Source: CBDDCX01 sp965226925
GTDB taxonomy: Bacteria; Gemmatimonadota; Gemmatimonadetes; Longimicrobiales; Gaopeijiaceae
NCBI GenBank assembly: GCA_965226925.1
Contig: CBDDEN010000010.1
Span: 558,001 to 622,000 of the forward strand
Length of the DNA stretch: 64,000 bases
Direction: 5' to 3'
Shown: positions 34,276-42,379 of the stretch, piece after piece
Numbering within the stretch: position 1 is the first letter of the stretch
Layout: the number at the start of each line of letters is the position of its first letter
The notes under the pieces: model-generated
Seen by the model: only the letters and a program-made list of their open reading frames with translations
What the model was told of the DNA's origin: nothing
The model's database searches: none
Translations under genes and position numbers: made by a program

Positions 34276-34541
34276 GCGGCCCCCTCAGTCGTGTACTCGG
34301 ACGAAGCCTGGCGCCACGCATCGAGTACGTCGTCGTAGGCACTGGAAACGTCCATCGCCGCGTCATTAGACGGACTCGTCTCCCACGCACTCAACGCCAA
34401 CATGAATCCTGCGCTGGGAGGATCCACGATCTGCCAGCATCGATCCCAGCGACCGATTCCTGTTGGTGCGATGTGGGCCACGGTCTCGGCGAGCTTCTGA
34501 CAAAGGAGTCGCCCTTTCTCCTGGCGTGAGGCATAGCTCAT
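34272..34541 (-). CDS. Hypothetical island protein, 89 aa
   Basis: ATG 34541 overlaps the primase stop (ATGA) and its stop overlaps the next gene (ATGA). Sequence MSYASRQEKGRLLCQKLAET, GRWDRCWQIVDPPSAGFMLAL, DDVLDAWRQASSEYTTEGAA; rich in Trp and Ala, probably helical. No family recognised. Translationally coupled to the primase gene, so perhaps a small accessory protein in element replication. Confidence 0.6.
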   Translation of the reverse strand: MSYASRQEKGRLLCQKLAETVAHIAPTGIGRWDRCWQIVDPPSAGFMLALSAWETSPSNDAAMDVSSAYDDVLDAWRQASSEYTTEGAA

Positions 34542-37159
34542 ACGACCCCCTCGGTGAGTACGTCGAAGGTTGGGTTCGCGGCTTCGGCCTGAATGGCGGC
34601 CCACTCGATACACTCATAATTCTCGTCTTCACCCACGCCACCCTCCGATTTTTCCGATTTCTCCGATTTATTGTCTGAGGAGAGCGTGAAACGCCTTTTA
34701 TCGGAAAAATCGGAGCCTCGGAGGTAGTGCGGGTTGATTTCAATCCGGGGGGAGGGCTCCCGACCCGGACCTGGAACTCGCTCCTGGGGGATTCGCCGTA
34801 TGAACCCCCGGCGCTCCAGCTCGTCAAACATCTTCTGAGCGTACTTCACATCCCGAAAACTCTGACGGGCTCGTGCCTTCTCCCTGACATCAGACTCCGT
34901 ACTTCCCTCCATCTCCACCGCCTTCTCCAGGAGGTAGCGAAGATCGGACAGCACGGGATCCTCGCCTGCATCGCCTGTCACCTTCACGACGTGCGTAGAG
35001 ATGGCCGAGATCAGCCGCTCGGCTGACTCCATCGCCCATGCCGGGATCGGGTCATGGAAGGGGTCCTCACCTTGGGCCGCACGCTCCGCCATCGTGAGAA
35101 GAGCGGCGATGCGGGAGCCGTGGTCGGGGAGCTTGCCGGCGAAGGCCGGGACAGATTGCAGTGGACCGCCAGGGCGCATTCCGTCTACCCTGGTGTGCTC
35201 CAGCCGGTACACACCCTCCTGAGCTCCGGCAGACATTTTCAGGAGGTGGGGTTCACCCTCCGATTTATCCGAAGAATCGAGAAGGCGGGTCAGCATCTCC
35301 TCGTACCGCCTCACGGCAGCCCGGTCGAGAGAGGGCACGTCCCTGCCGGTCAGTATCTCATCCCACCGAATGGTCGGGGCAATCCACAGGAAGCGGGCGA
35401 GGACCCCCCTCTGTCTCATTGTCTCGGCGTTGACCAATCCGCCGAGGACGCCGGGTTGAAGTCCGAGGAGCAGGGCCAGGTTCGCGGATGGGAGGTCCAC
35501 ACGGTCCCTGCTCACCCGATTGACCCTCATGGCCTCGCCGTCCCAACCATGTGTTAGCACCGCAAGGCGAGCATCGCCGTTCCCATACCGACCGGCGGCC
35601 ACCTCAAGGATCGTGCCCTCCGGGTCCACTGACGCGGCCCGTCCTCCGTTTCCGGCCAGGACGCGAACCGCCTCCTCCTCCGTGGCATCCGAGAGAAGCA
35701 ATTGGAACTCGCCATGGGATTCTCGCTGCGCTACCGTCAACTCGTTCAAGGCATGTTCCAGGTGGTCCTCCCGGTTCCCATCCTTCACCGCATCCTTCCG
35801 TGCGCTCTCGACGCGCTTCTCCGCCAGCTTGATCTGCTCCTCCGCCCATCGTCGCTTTGGGGATTCCTCAATGGCCTTCCGCGCCTCCCAGGTGGCGATA
35901 GGTTTTTGAACCATGTTGATTAGCGGGCTCTTGCCCGTACCGGAGTGCTGCTGGATGCCGATGTACTCATGGGCGGGCTTGATCCACTGCCGTCGTGGGC
36001 AGATTTCGACCCGGACCTTCCCGACAATGGCGACGGAAACGCCGCCGAGAACCGCACCGATGGCGGAATCCAACGGAGCCTGTGTTGCCTCATGGCTCGT
36101 GCGAGCCATGTCACGTAGGACGGGGGGGAGTGCATCGAGCGGAAGCGGTTCCGGATCCGGTGGCCTGGGGAGGTGGGGGTGTTCCGGCCACTCGTGCGGC
36201 TCGGTGGCCGCCGCCACCGTGGCGGATGGTGCGAGCCATGTCACGTAGGACGGGGGGGAGTGCATCGAGCGGAAGCGGTTCCGGATCCGGTGGCCTGGGA
36301 GGTGGGGGTGTTCCCATATGGGGCAGCCACCCACGAGTCTCTTGAATTCCTTATCCGTCCCGCCGGCTTCAAACCAGTCGCTCACGTCGCCTTTCTTGGG
36401 GAGGTCGGGTAACTCCAAGACGCGAATCTCGGAGGCGACACCGTGGAGAGCCTGCGCGACCGCCTGGGCATGTTGGTGACCGGAGTCATCGTTATCGGCG
36501 ATGATGACGACGCGAGCACCTTGGAGGCTCTCCGAATATTCGCGCTTCCACTTCCCAGCGCCGCCCGAGTTACAAGTGGCCACGAAGCCTCGCTGTACGA
36601 GTTCGTCGGCGTCTCGCTCACCTTCGGGAATCATTACCAAGCGTCCCGCGTTGACGCCCGCGACAACTTGGGGCAAGCGGTAGAGCACCCTCCGTGTGTC
36701 GCCAAGCTTCCAAGTCCAGCCGGAGCCTTGCTTGACCCGCTGGCGGAATGTCTTGGGGTGGGCGTACCGACAGACTTCGAAGAGGTGTTCACCTTCCTCG
36801 TCTACGTACTCGTACGTCTGAATCAGTTCGCCGAGTCCACCACTTCCGTTGGGCCACGCTTCGGAGGTGACGATGCCCAACTGGGCGGCGAGACGTTCAG
36901 CGGCAGCGTCGGTACTCACGCCCCAGATCGTGCCGGCAACCTGAATCGGGGTTCCAGAGAGACCGCACGCATGACACTTCGCGACCGTCCGTCCGTTCTT
37001 TCGATTGATGGACAAGGACGGCTTCTTGTCGCCGTTCTCGTGACCGCTTCCGGGACAGTGGAAGCTACCTCGGGACCCGGACGGCTTTGCACCGATCGCT
37101 TGGGCGAGGTGCTCGGGGCTGATATCTTCCGCGATTTGGTCGAAGTCGATGCGGCTCAT
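34538..37159 (-). CDS. CHC2 zinc-finger primase with TOPRIM and DUF3987 helicase-like region
   Basis: 873 residues from ATG 37159 (overlaps an upstream small gene by 4 bp). Order: CHC2-type zinc finger (FHCPGSGHENGDKKPSLSI, VAKCHACGLSG, about residues 30-75); TOPRIM-like region (RLVMIPEGERDADELV, ARVVIIADNDDSGHQHAQ, about 175-260); a DUF3987-type ATPase region (LDALPPVLRDMART, QQHSGTGKSPLINMV Walker A, about 420) and C-terminal helical domain. It would prime and unwind element DNA during replication. A 129-bp net duplication with a compensating one-base loss adds about 43 residues between TOPRIM and DUF3987; the frame survives. Confidence 0.85.
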   Translation of the reverse strand: MSRIDFDQIAEDISPEHLAQAIGAKPSGSRGSFHCPGSGHENGDKKPSLSINRKNGRTVAKCHACGLSGTPIQVAGTIWGVSTDAAAERLAAQLGIVTSEAWPNGSGGLGELIQTYEYVDEEGEHLFEVCRYAHPKTFRQRVKQGSGWTWKLGDTRRVLYRLPQVVAGVNAGRLVMIPEGERDADELVQRGFVATCNSGGAGKWKREYSESLQGARVVIIADNDDSGHQHAQAVAQALHGVASEIRVLELPDLPKKGDVSDWFEAGGTDKEFKRLVGGCPIWEHPHLPGHRIRNRFRSMHSPPSYVTWLAPSATVAAATEPHEWPEHPHLPRPPDPEPLPLDALPPVLRDMARTSHEATQAPLDSAIGAVLGGVSVAIVGKVRVEICPRRQWIKPAHEYIGIQQHSGTGKSPLINMVQKPIATWEARKAIEESPKRRWAEEQIKLAEKRVESARKDAVKDGNREDHLEHALNELTVAQRESHGEFQLLLSDATEEEAVRVLAGNGGRAASVDPEGTILEVAAGRYGNGDARLAVLTHGWDGEAMRVNRVSRDRVDLPSANLALLLGLQPGVLGGLVNAETMRQRGVLARFLWIAPTIRWDEILTGRDVPSLDRAAVRRYEEMLTRLLDSSDKSEGEPHLLKMSAGAQEGVYRLEHTRVDGMRPGGPLQSVPAFAGKLPDHGSRIAALLTMAERAAQGEDPFHDPIPAWAMESAERLISAISTHVVKVTGDAGEDPVLSDLRYLLEKAVEMEGSTESDVREKARARQSFRDVKYAQKMFDELERRGFIRRIPQERVPGPGREPSPRIEINPHYLRGSDFSDKRRFTLSSDNKSEKSEKSEGGVGEDENYECIEWAAIQAEAANPTFDVLTEGVV
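36099..36312. repeat. Partial tandem duplication inside the primase gene
   Basis: About 83 bases beginning GTGCGAGCCATGTCACGTAG occur at 36099 and again at 36229. The second copy has one G fewer in the GGCCTGGGG run, so the offset is 130 bases at one end and 129 at the other. This returns the reading frame. The 47 bases between copies encode an Ala-rich linker (ATVAAATEPHEW). Confidence 0.85.
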
Positions 37160-37356
37160 GCGGCTCGCCTCAGGCTGACGGAAAACGGGATCACGCTCGT
37201 GAGCCCACAACGACAGAGGGCGACGACTGCGACACCCGGCTCTCCGATGAATTCGCCTGACGTATAAGTCACGTCCTCGCGCTGGAAATCGGCGACCTGA
37301 TCCAGAGAAGCCCCGCAGCCGTAACAACGGTCGTCCCGAAGTTCGTTGCGGATCAT
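37156..37356 (-). CDS. Small zinc-ribbon-like protein
   Basis: 66 residues, ATG 37356, stop overlapping the primase start (ATGA). Contains RCYGCGAS and, 35 residues later, LCRCGL, a possible four-ligand zinc site with C/C-C/C pairs (CxxC and CxC). Probably a small DNA- or protein-binding factor of the replication unit. No family recognised. Confidence 0.55.
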   Translation of the reverse strand: MIRNELRDDRCYGCGASLDQVADFQREDVTYTSGEFIGEPGVAVVALCRCGLTSVIPFSVSLRRAA

Positions 37357-37413
37357 CGGGCCGCTGAGTCATGCAAGTTCACGTCAGGACCCCCACTGCG
37401 ACTTTGGCCGGCA

Positions 37414-37677
37414 TCACGCCTCGTTCTCCCCGATCACGTCCGTCCCCACCTCCAGTTGGTGCACGCCCAGCCACGCCCGGATGTCAGAAGGCCGATAGAG
37501 ATTCCTGCCAGCGCGTTTCACCGCCGGTAGCAGTGTTCCATTTGTCTTTTGGCAGGCCCACTTGCGAAGTGTGGCTGGGGCCACGCCGGTCGCCGCACTC
37601 ACTTCTGCCGTGGTGAGTCGCACGACATCTGGAGCCATGAGAATCTGTGTCCTATCCGAAATCGTCCCGAGCGTCAC
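37414..37677 (-). CDS. Excisionase/AlpA-like helix-turn-helix protein
   Basis: 87 residues from GTG 37677, with GGAGG seven bases upstream. VRLTTAEVSAATGVAPATLRKWACQ is a MerR-type winged HTH as found in excisionases, followed by the wing NLYRPSDIRAWL. In such islands it directs excision with the integrase. First gene of the leftward operon, divergent from the XRE-like regulator. Confidence 0.75.
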   Translation of the reverse strand: MTLGTISDRTQILMAPDVVRLTTAEVSAATGVAPATLRKWACQKTNGTLLPAVKRAGRNLYRPSDIRAWLGVHQLEVGTDVIGENEA

Positions 37678-37726
37678 AGGTCAGCCTCCGTTCTGATCAA
37701 TCCTTGAGGGGCGCAACGTAACGTAG

Positions 37727-37770
37727 GGCAATACACAGTAATTGCCTATCCACAGTTTCTGTGCTATGAT
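37727..37770 (+). promoter_or_regulatory. Promoter and operator of the XRE-like regulator
   Basis: TTGCCT (37742-37747) and TATGAT (37765-37770) are separated by 17 bases, a good sigma-70-type promoter reading right. An inverted repeat GGCAAT-N8-ATTGCC (37727-37746) covers the -35, and CACAGTTTCTGTG (37751-37763) lies in the spacer. Both are likely binding sites for the island regulator, controlling both directions. Confidence 0.6.
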
Positions 37771-37812
37771 ACGACTCGCCTCGGTTCCACTCGATGACGG
37801 GGAGTTGGATTG

Positions 37813-38940
37813 TTGAACGACACGGCCGCGGAGCTGCGACGGGCTTTCCAAGAGAGTGGCCTCACTATGACTGCCTTCAGAAAGGCGGTCATGGCCGACT
37901 CAGGACGGGTCAGGGGAAGTAGCGAAAGTTCTCTACGTGACTACTTGCACGGGCGGGTTGCCAATCCGCGATCAGAGATCCTGGTAGCCATGGCTCGAGT
38001 CCTGGGGGTGAAAGAGGAGTTCGTCCTGCACGGCACTGGTGACCCTACTCCTGCCGAGACGGTGGTCCGAGAGGCCGCTGGTAAACAATTGCTTTGGGTC
38101 GATGATGACCGAGGCTGGCGTGACGAAGCAGTTACCGAGATCAAGAAGTCTTCGATGCTCGCTAACTCCCCCACGACCGTCGTGCGAACCGGGTTCTTCG
38201 ACCTTCTGATGCGGGTCGTGGCCTCGCCAGCGTCCGACCTTGAAGACACAGAGGCAACGGCTGAAATGGCGAGCGTCCTCGACGACCTCATCCAGCGGCC
38301 AATTGATATGTTCTATCCCCGAGAAGCCCCGCCGATGAGTGCAGAGCCGGTTCGCAGTTATCTCACTGGCATCCTCCATTCCCTCACCCTTCTCGTGCCT
38401 CGGGACGACGAAGGCGGGAAATTCGGCCTTCCGTGGAAGCCAGCGATCGACGGCGGGTACATCCTAGACACATTCATCGCGGCAGCGGATCGGTGGTCCA
38501 TCAAAGTGCCATTCGGAGAAGGGCAGGCAATGGTCCATCTCGGCGACCTGGACACGGATGGAATCAGGGAACTCGCCAAGCAGTGTCGCGATTTGAGCGA
38601 GGCCCTCAATAGCGCCTCTTGGCGGCTCGGGAAGGCGGCGGAGGGAATGGATCCCTCTGAGTGTGCCCGTGACTCAAAAGCCCTGGCTGGGGAACTGCCG
38701 CTCCTTTCTCGGATCGCCCCGGCATTGTCCGGGGGCGCGGAGGAGGAAGTGCGTGCTGGTGCGGTGAGAGCAGAAAGGAAGCGAGTTTGGGCCGCTTTTG
38801 AGGAGATGATCGAAAATCTCCCAGTCGAGGAGAAACGGCGAGCTTGGGCCGTCCTCAAGAGAATCGCCGGCGATCTCTCCGTGGAAGACTTCAAGGAGTT
38901 GATGGATGAGGGTGCAGACCCGGACGAAACCACGCAGTAG
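37813..38940 (+). CDS. XRE-like island regulator with large C-terminal domain
   Basis: 375 residues from TTG 37813 (GGGGAG eight bases upstream; TTG 37810 also possible). The N-terminus is an HTH: ELRRAFQESGLTMTAFRKAV, SSESSLRDYLHGRVANPRSEI, VAMARVLGV. The remaining 290 residues have no recognised domain; WVDDDRGWRDEAVTEIKKSS might be a receiver-like start but lacks the rest. The C-terminus is acidic and helical. Probably the master repressor or maintenance switch of the island. The integrase starts 16 bp after its stop. Confidence 0.65.
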   Translation: MNDTAAELRRAFQESGLTMTAFRKAVMADSGRVRGSSESSLRDYLHGRVANPRSEILVAMARVLGVKEEFVLHGTGDPTPAETVVREAAGKQLLWVDDDRGWRDEAVTEIKKSSMLANSPTTVVRTGFFDLLMRVVASPASDLEDTEATAEMASVLDDLIQRPIDMFYPREAPPMSAEPVRSYLTGILHSLTLLVPRDDEGGKFGLPWKPAIDGGYILDTFIAAADRWSIKVPFGEGQAMVHLGDLDTDGIRELAKQCRDLSEALNSASWRLGKAAEGMDPSECARDSKALAGELPLLSRIAPALSGGAEEEVRAGAVRAERKRVWAAFEEMIENLPVEEKRRAWAVLKRIAGDLSVEDFKELMDEGADPDETTQ

Positions 38941-38956
38941 GAGAGGAGCACAAACG

Positions 38957-40192
38957 ATGACGAAGAAGACGAGCAGGATCTATTGGCGCGACCAAGGCGG
39001 AGTCCGGCGTGCCTACATCGACTTGAGAGACCTCGGCGGGGGACGCGAGGCGCTGAAGGTGAAGGGCGAGAAGCGGGGCACGACGGACTCCGACATCGCC
39101 GCAGAGCTCGCAACGCGCCGTGTGAAGGAGCTGGAAGGCCAGAAGCGTCGAAAGGTGCTCCTGGGCGTCGAGCGTGTGGAGGGACTCAAGGCTTTCGCCG
39201 CGCAACATCTTCTCCAGAAGGCGAAAGGCGGCAAGGTCACGGCACAGTGGTTGGAGGCTGCTGAATACCATCTCCGGGAAGCCATCGCATTCTTCGGTGA
39301 GGATCGCGACGTGGCGTCCATCACCACCGCCGACGCCCAGCGGTACGCCAACCACCTTCAGACCGTCTCGAACGGTCGCAAGGGAACCCTGTCGGCCTCA
39401 TCGCATCGCCACTACCTCAACAGCCTCTCCAACCTCTACCGGCGCGCTCAGTCGGAGGGCTTGGTAGGCCCCGGCTACAACCCCGTGGCCGCCCTCATGG
39501 AGAAGCCATCGGGGAAACCCGCTGAGGCCAGTTGGCTAGAGCCACACGAGGCGGCGCTACTACTTGAGAGCGCCCGCACCTACCGCCCGGAACCCGACGC
39601 CCACGCCGGGCCGCTCTACCCGCTCCTGGCGGTGCTGCTCCTCACGGGTGGACGCACGTCCGAGGTTCTCGGCCTCGAAGTGGACGACGTGAGTTTCCAG
39701 CGCCAGCCGATCACGTTCCGCCCGAACGAGTGGCGACGGCTGAAGACCCTGACGAGCCACCGGAGCGTCCACCTCTGGCCTCAGTTGGAGGCCGTCCTGC
39801 GCGTGTATTTCGCCGACAAGGAGCGTGAGGGCGGCTTAGGGCGGCTCCTGTTCCCCTCCCCCGTGTCGGGCTCAGAATCACTTATCACGGACTTCCGAAA
39901 GGCGCTCGACTCGGTGGCGATGCGGGCCGGTTGGAACAAGGGCGAGATCCGCTCCAAGATGTTTCGCCACACCTACTGCTCCGCCCGGCTCCAGACGTTG
40001 GATGGTGGCGCGCCTGTGTCGCCATTCACGGTGGGCAAGGAACTCGGACACGGCGGGACCTCGATGGTGGAGCGGGTCTACAGCCACCTGGGGCAGGTTC
40101 GCCACCGCTCTGACGTGGTGGAATACCGTCTTGAGGACCACCGTGAGGCGCTTGGCGAGAGGCTCGCGGCACTGGAGAGGGCGTCCGTCTGA
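38957..40192 (+). CDS. int: Tyrosine recombinase/phage-type integrase
   Basis: 411 residues, ATG 38957 with GAGGAG upstream. N-terminal SAM-like core-binding domain (AEYHLREAIAFFGEDRDVASI, SHRHYLNSLSNLYRRAQ). Catalytic residues: Arg in LLLTGGRTSEVLGLEVDD, His/Arg in FRHTYCSARL, His in VGKELGHGG and Tyr in VERVYSHL. It reads towards tRNA-Ala and should catalyse integration at that site. Probably co-transcribed with the XRE-like gene. Confidence 0.93.
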   Translation: MTKKTSRIYWRDQGGVRRAYIDLRDLGGGREALKVKGEKRGTTDSDIAAELATRRVKELEGQKRRKVLLGVERVEGLKAFAAQHLLQKAKGGKVTAQWLEAAEYHLREAIAFFGEDRDVASITTADAQRYANHLQTVSNGRKGTLSASSHRHYLNSLSNLYRRAQSEGLVGPGYNPVAALMEKPSGKPAEASWLEPHEAALLLESARTYRPEPDAHAGPLYPLLAVLLLTGGRTSEVLGLEVDDVSFQRQPITFRPNEWRRLKTLTSHRSVHLWPQLEAVLRVYFADKEREGGLGRLLFPSPVSGSESLITDFRKALDSVAMRAGWNKGEIRSKMFRHTYCSARLQTLDGGAPVSPFTVGKELGHGGTSMVERVYSHLGQVRHRSDVVEYRLEDHREALGERLAALERASV

Positions 40193-40208
40193 CCTTTTTT
40201 TTCCCCCC

Positions 40209-40232
40209 TTGGCACTGTTCCCGGCACTGTTT
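40209..40232 (+). repeat. Integrase arm-type repeat, right
   Basis: Two GGCACTGTTY words in the same spacing and orientation as at 29352-29375, differing at two of 24 bases. It lies 17 bp after the integrase stop. Confidence 0.6.
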
Positions 40233-40249
40233 CATTTTCGGCGCCGAAA

Positions 40250-42152
40250 ATCGGGATAGGGGAGGACCGGCGATCCCGGTCCTTCCCCTCCCACACCACC
40301 AGGCATGCGGGTCCGCACCTGGCGGTTCGGTGAGTTGAGGTCAGTACGGCGTGAGCCGGGGCACACCCAGCTCGTCGAAGTACGCCCCTGGCAAGGCCGT
40401 GTGCAGGGCGTGGTGCGCGGCCACGTGCCACCAGCTTCGCGCGAACCGAGCAGCTCGCCAGGCGAGGTTCTCGCTCACACCGCGAGCCCTCAACTCCCGG
40501 TACGCTGTCCTTCCCCGTTTCCACTGGCGTAATTGCAACGTACGCAGCCGGCGGTGGATCCATTGGTCCAGGTCTCGGAAAACCCCCGGTGTATCCGCTA
40601 AGCCGAAGTATGCCTTCCACCCCAGCACGTAGCGCCGTAGCTCTTCCGCCACCTGTTGCAGGCTCCGCCCGCCACTCCGGCTTGTAATCTGCCGGACTCG
40701 CTCCTTGAACTTCGTCAGGGCCTTCTTGCTGACCCGGCGCTTCACGACCTTCCCTGCCGCTACCCAGAAGCTGTAGCCCAGGAACTGTCGATCCCACACT
40801 CGCGCCACCGCGCTCTTTTCCTCGTTGACCTGAAGCCGAAGTTTCCCGTACAAGTGCCTCAGCGCCTGCATCACACGTTGTCCTGCCCGCCTCGACCGCA
40901 CGTATACATTGCAGTCATCGGCGTACCGGACAAACGCGTGTCCGCGTAGCTCCAACTCCTTGTCCACTTCGTCCAGGAGCACGTTCGCCAGCAACGGCGA
41001 CAACGGTCCGCCCTGAGGCGTCCCCATGTGCCGCTCCATCACCACCCCGTTCGCCATGACTCCGGCTTCCAGGTAGCGACGGAGGATCCGCAGCATCGCC
41101 TTATCCTCGATCCGCTTTGCCAGCCGCCCCATCAGCACGTCGTGGTTCACCCGGTCGAAAAACTTCTCCAGGTCCACATCCACCACCCATCGTCTCCCTT
41201 CCTGGATGTATTGCTGCGCTTCGCGCACCGCATCGTGTGCTCGGCGCCCAGGCCGGAAGCCGTGGCTGTGCCGACTGAACGTCGGGTCGAACCTCGGTTG
41301 CAGCACCTGCAGGATGGCTTGTTGGATGAACCGGTCCAGCACGGTCGGAATCCCCAACTCCCGGACCCCTCCCCCACTCTTCGGTATCTCCTGCCTTCGT
41401 ACCGGCTTCGGTTGGTAGGTCCCCGCCAGCAACCGCTGTCGGATCTCCCCCCAGTGCCTGCGCAAGTACTCTGGCAGCTCCTCCACGCTCATCCCGTCGA
41501 TGCCCGGACTGCCCTTATTCTGCCGCACGCGTTTCAACGCTCCTACGAGGTTGGCACGCCCGACCACCTCCTCCATCAGGAGATGCTCGCTTCCTGAGCG
41601 CTCGTCTCCATGGGCCACCGTTCCGGCTTCGCCACTCCCCTCTACCTTCGGGGCTTCACCCCTATCCTCCAGCGGGAGCTCCAGTTGCCTGGACTCCTGG
41701 CGCATGGCCTTCTCGAGATCCACGGTCGTCACACTCTCCTCTCCGTTCGGCCCTTCGTCCGACAAAGCTGGGTCCAAGCGCATCATGCACTTCGTCGGCC
41801 TACTATGGCCTCTGCTGACTTCTCGCTCCGCCGGCAGGCCCAACAGCGCAATGCCGGCGTCGCCCTTTCAGGCGTCAGGCGAGACCTCCCCGGGTAAGAA
41901 CGATGACCTTCCCCGCACAATCGCCGGATCTACGCCGCTTCCCCTTGGTCGCAGGAGCTTCGCGGTCAGTGGTCCGCTCGCCCCGGTCCGCAGCGCCTCG
42001 TATCCGGTTCCTGTTCGTCGACTCACGGGTTCGTTGCACGCTTCGTTCAGCGTACGCCTCACGACGAACGCCTTGCGCTTCCCTTCGGTCCCTGCGACCA
42101 GGTTCCGGGAGGACTTTCACCTCCAAGTCATCGCCCATGCCGGGCCCACCAC
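40250..42152 (-). mobile_element. Group II intron (class C-like)
   Basis: The intron RNA reads from about 42152 (GTGGTGGGCCCGGCATGGG, domain I start) to about 40250, where a long hairpin (GGGAGGGGAAGGACCGG with its complement; domain VI region) ends in CCCGAT. The domain V hairpin GAACCGCCAGGTGCGGA / CCCGCATGCCTGGTGG lies near 40290-40325. Insertion follows a stem-loop (CGACAG...CTGTCG, 42162-42186) and T-containing tail, the target preferred by class C introns. The 5' end GTGGT departs from the usual GTGYG, so exact ends are approximate. Confidence 0.75.
40341..41732 (-). CDS. ltrA: Group II intron reverse transcriptase/maturase
   Basis: 463 residues from GTG 41732 (GGAGAGGAG upstream; an in-frame ATG exists at 41843). 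RT motifs: NKGSPGIDGMSVEEL, VVDVDLEKFFDRVNHDVL, GTPQGGPLSPLLANVLLDEVD, FVRYADDCNVYV (YADD catalytic Asp pair), then the maturase X domain and an LRTLQLRQWKRGRTAYRELRARG basic end. No HNH endonuclease domain, as is usual for class C. Intact, so mobility is possible. Confidence 0.93.
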   Translation of the reverse strand: MTTVDLEKAMRQESRQLELPLEDRGEAPKVEGSGEAGTVAHGDERSGSEHLLMEEVVGRANLVGALKRVRQNKGSPGIDGMSVEELPEYLRRHWGEIRQRLLAGTYQPKPVRRQEIPKSGGGVRELGIPTVLDRFIQQAILQVLQPRFDPTFSRHSHGFRPGRRAHDAVREAQQYIQEGRRWVVDVDLEKFFDRVNHDVLMGRLAKRIEDKAMLRILRRYLEAGVMANGVVMERHMGTPQGGPLSPLLANVLLDEVDKELELRGHAFVRYADDCNVYVRSRRAGQRVMQALRHLYGKLRLQVNEEKSAVARVWDRQFLGYSFWVAAGKVVKRRVSKKALTKFKERVRQITSRSGGRSLQQVAEELRRYVLGWKAYFGLADTPGVFRDLDQWIHRRLRTLQLRQWKRGRTAYRELRARGVSENLAWRAARFARSWWHVAAHHALHTALPGAYFDELGVPRLTPY

Positions 42153-42198
42153 AGGAAAGCCCGACAGCCGTAAGCGACTGTCGAGCTTTGTCTTACCG

Positions 42199-42244
42199 AG
42201 TGGAGCCAGCCGGGATCGAACCGGCGACCTCTGGCTTGCAAAGC
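42199..42244 (-). repeat. attR within tRNA-Ala
   Basis: Right copy of the 46-bp repeat. It supplies the 3' half of the working tRNA gene, so the island carries a replacement end and integration does not destroy the tRNA. Confidence 0.9.
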
Positions 42245-42273
42245 CAGCGCTCTCCCAACTGAGCTATGGCCCC
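42201..42273 (-). tRNA. tRNA-Ala(TGC)
   Basis: Read on the minus strand: acceptor GGGGCCA pairing with TGGCTCC, D-arm AGCTCAGTTGGGAGAGC, anticodon arm CTGGCTTTGCAAGCCAG (anticodon TGC), T-arm with GGTTCGATCCC. CCA is not encoded. It is complete and host to the island. Confidence 0.95.
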
Positions 42274-42379
42274 TCTTCGTGACGACGCCCCACCGGAAGC
42301 TCAGGTCTTGAACCTCCGGTGGGACCATCGCCCAAAGATAGTCCCGGTGTCGGATCGCTGGTAGACGGTCTCCGGACCG

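Larger units (their letters stand above)
29213..42244. mobile_element. Genomic island integrated in tRNA-Ala(TGC)
   Basis: A 46-bp direct repeat (29213-29258 and 42199-42244) covers the 3' half of tRNA-Ala. The right copy is part of the complete tRNA gene, and the left is the displaced end. Inside: tyrosine integrase near the right end, an excisionase-like HTH, XRE-like regulator, CHC2 primase/DUF3987 protein, several small genes, and a truncated restriction-type gene. IS elements and a group II intron have entered later. The set resembles small integrative or satellite elements that replicate with their own primase and need help for transfer; no capsid or conjugation genes are present. Size about 13 kb, of which about 5 kb is later insertions. 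Confidence 0.85.

Noticed and set aside
40235..40250. TTTTCGGCGCCGAAAA perfect palindrome after the integrase as terminator
   Set aside because: It could terminate the integrase transcript, but the intron 3' end lies at its edge, so I could not separate a terminator from exon/target sequence.
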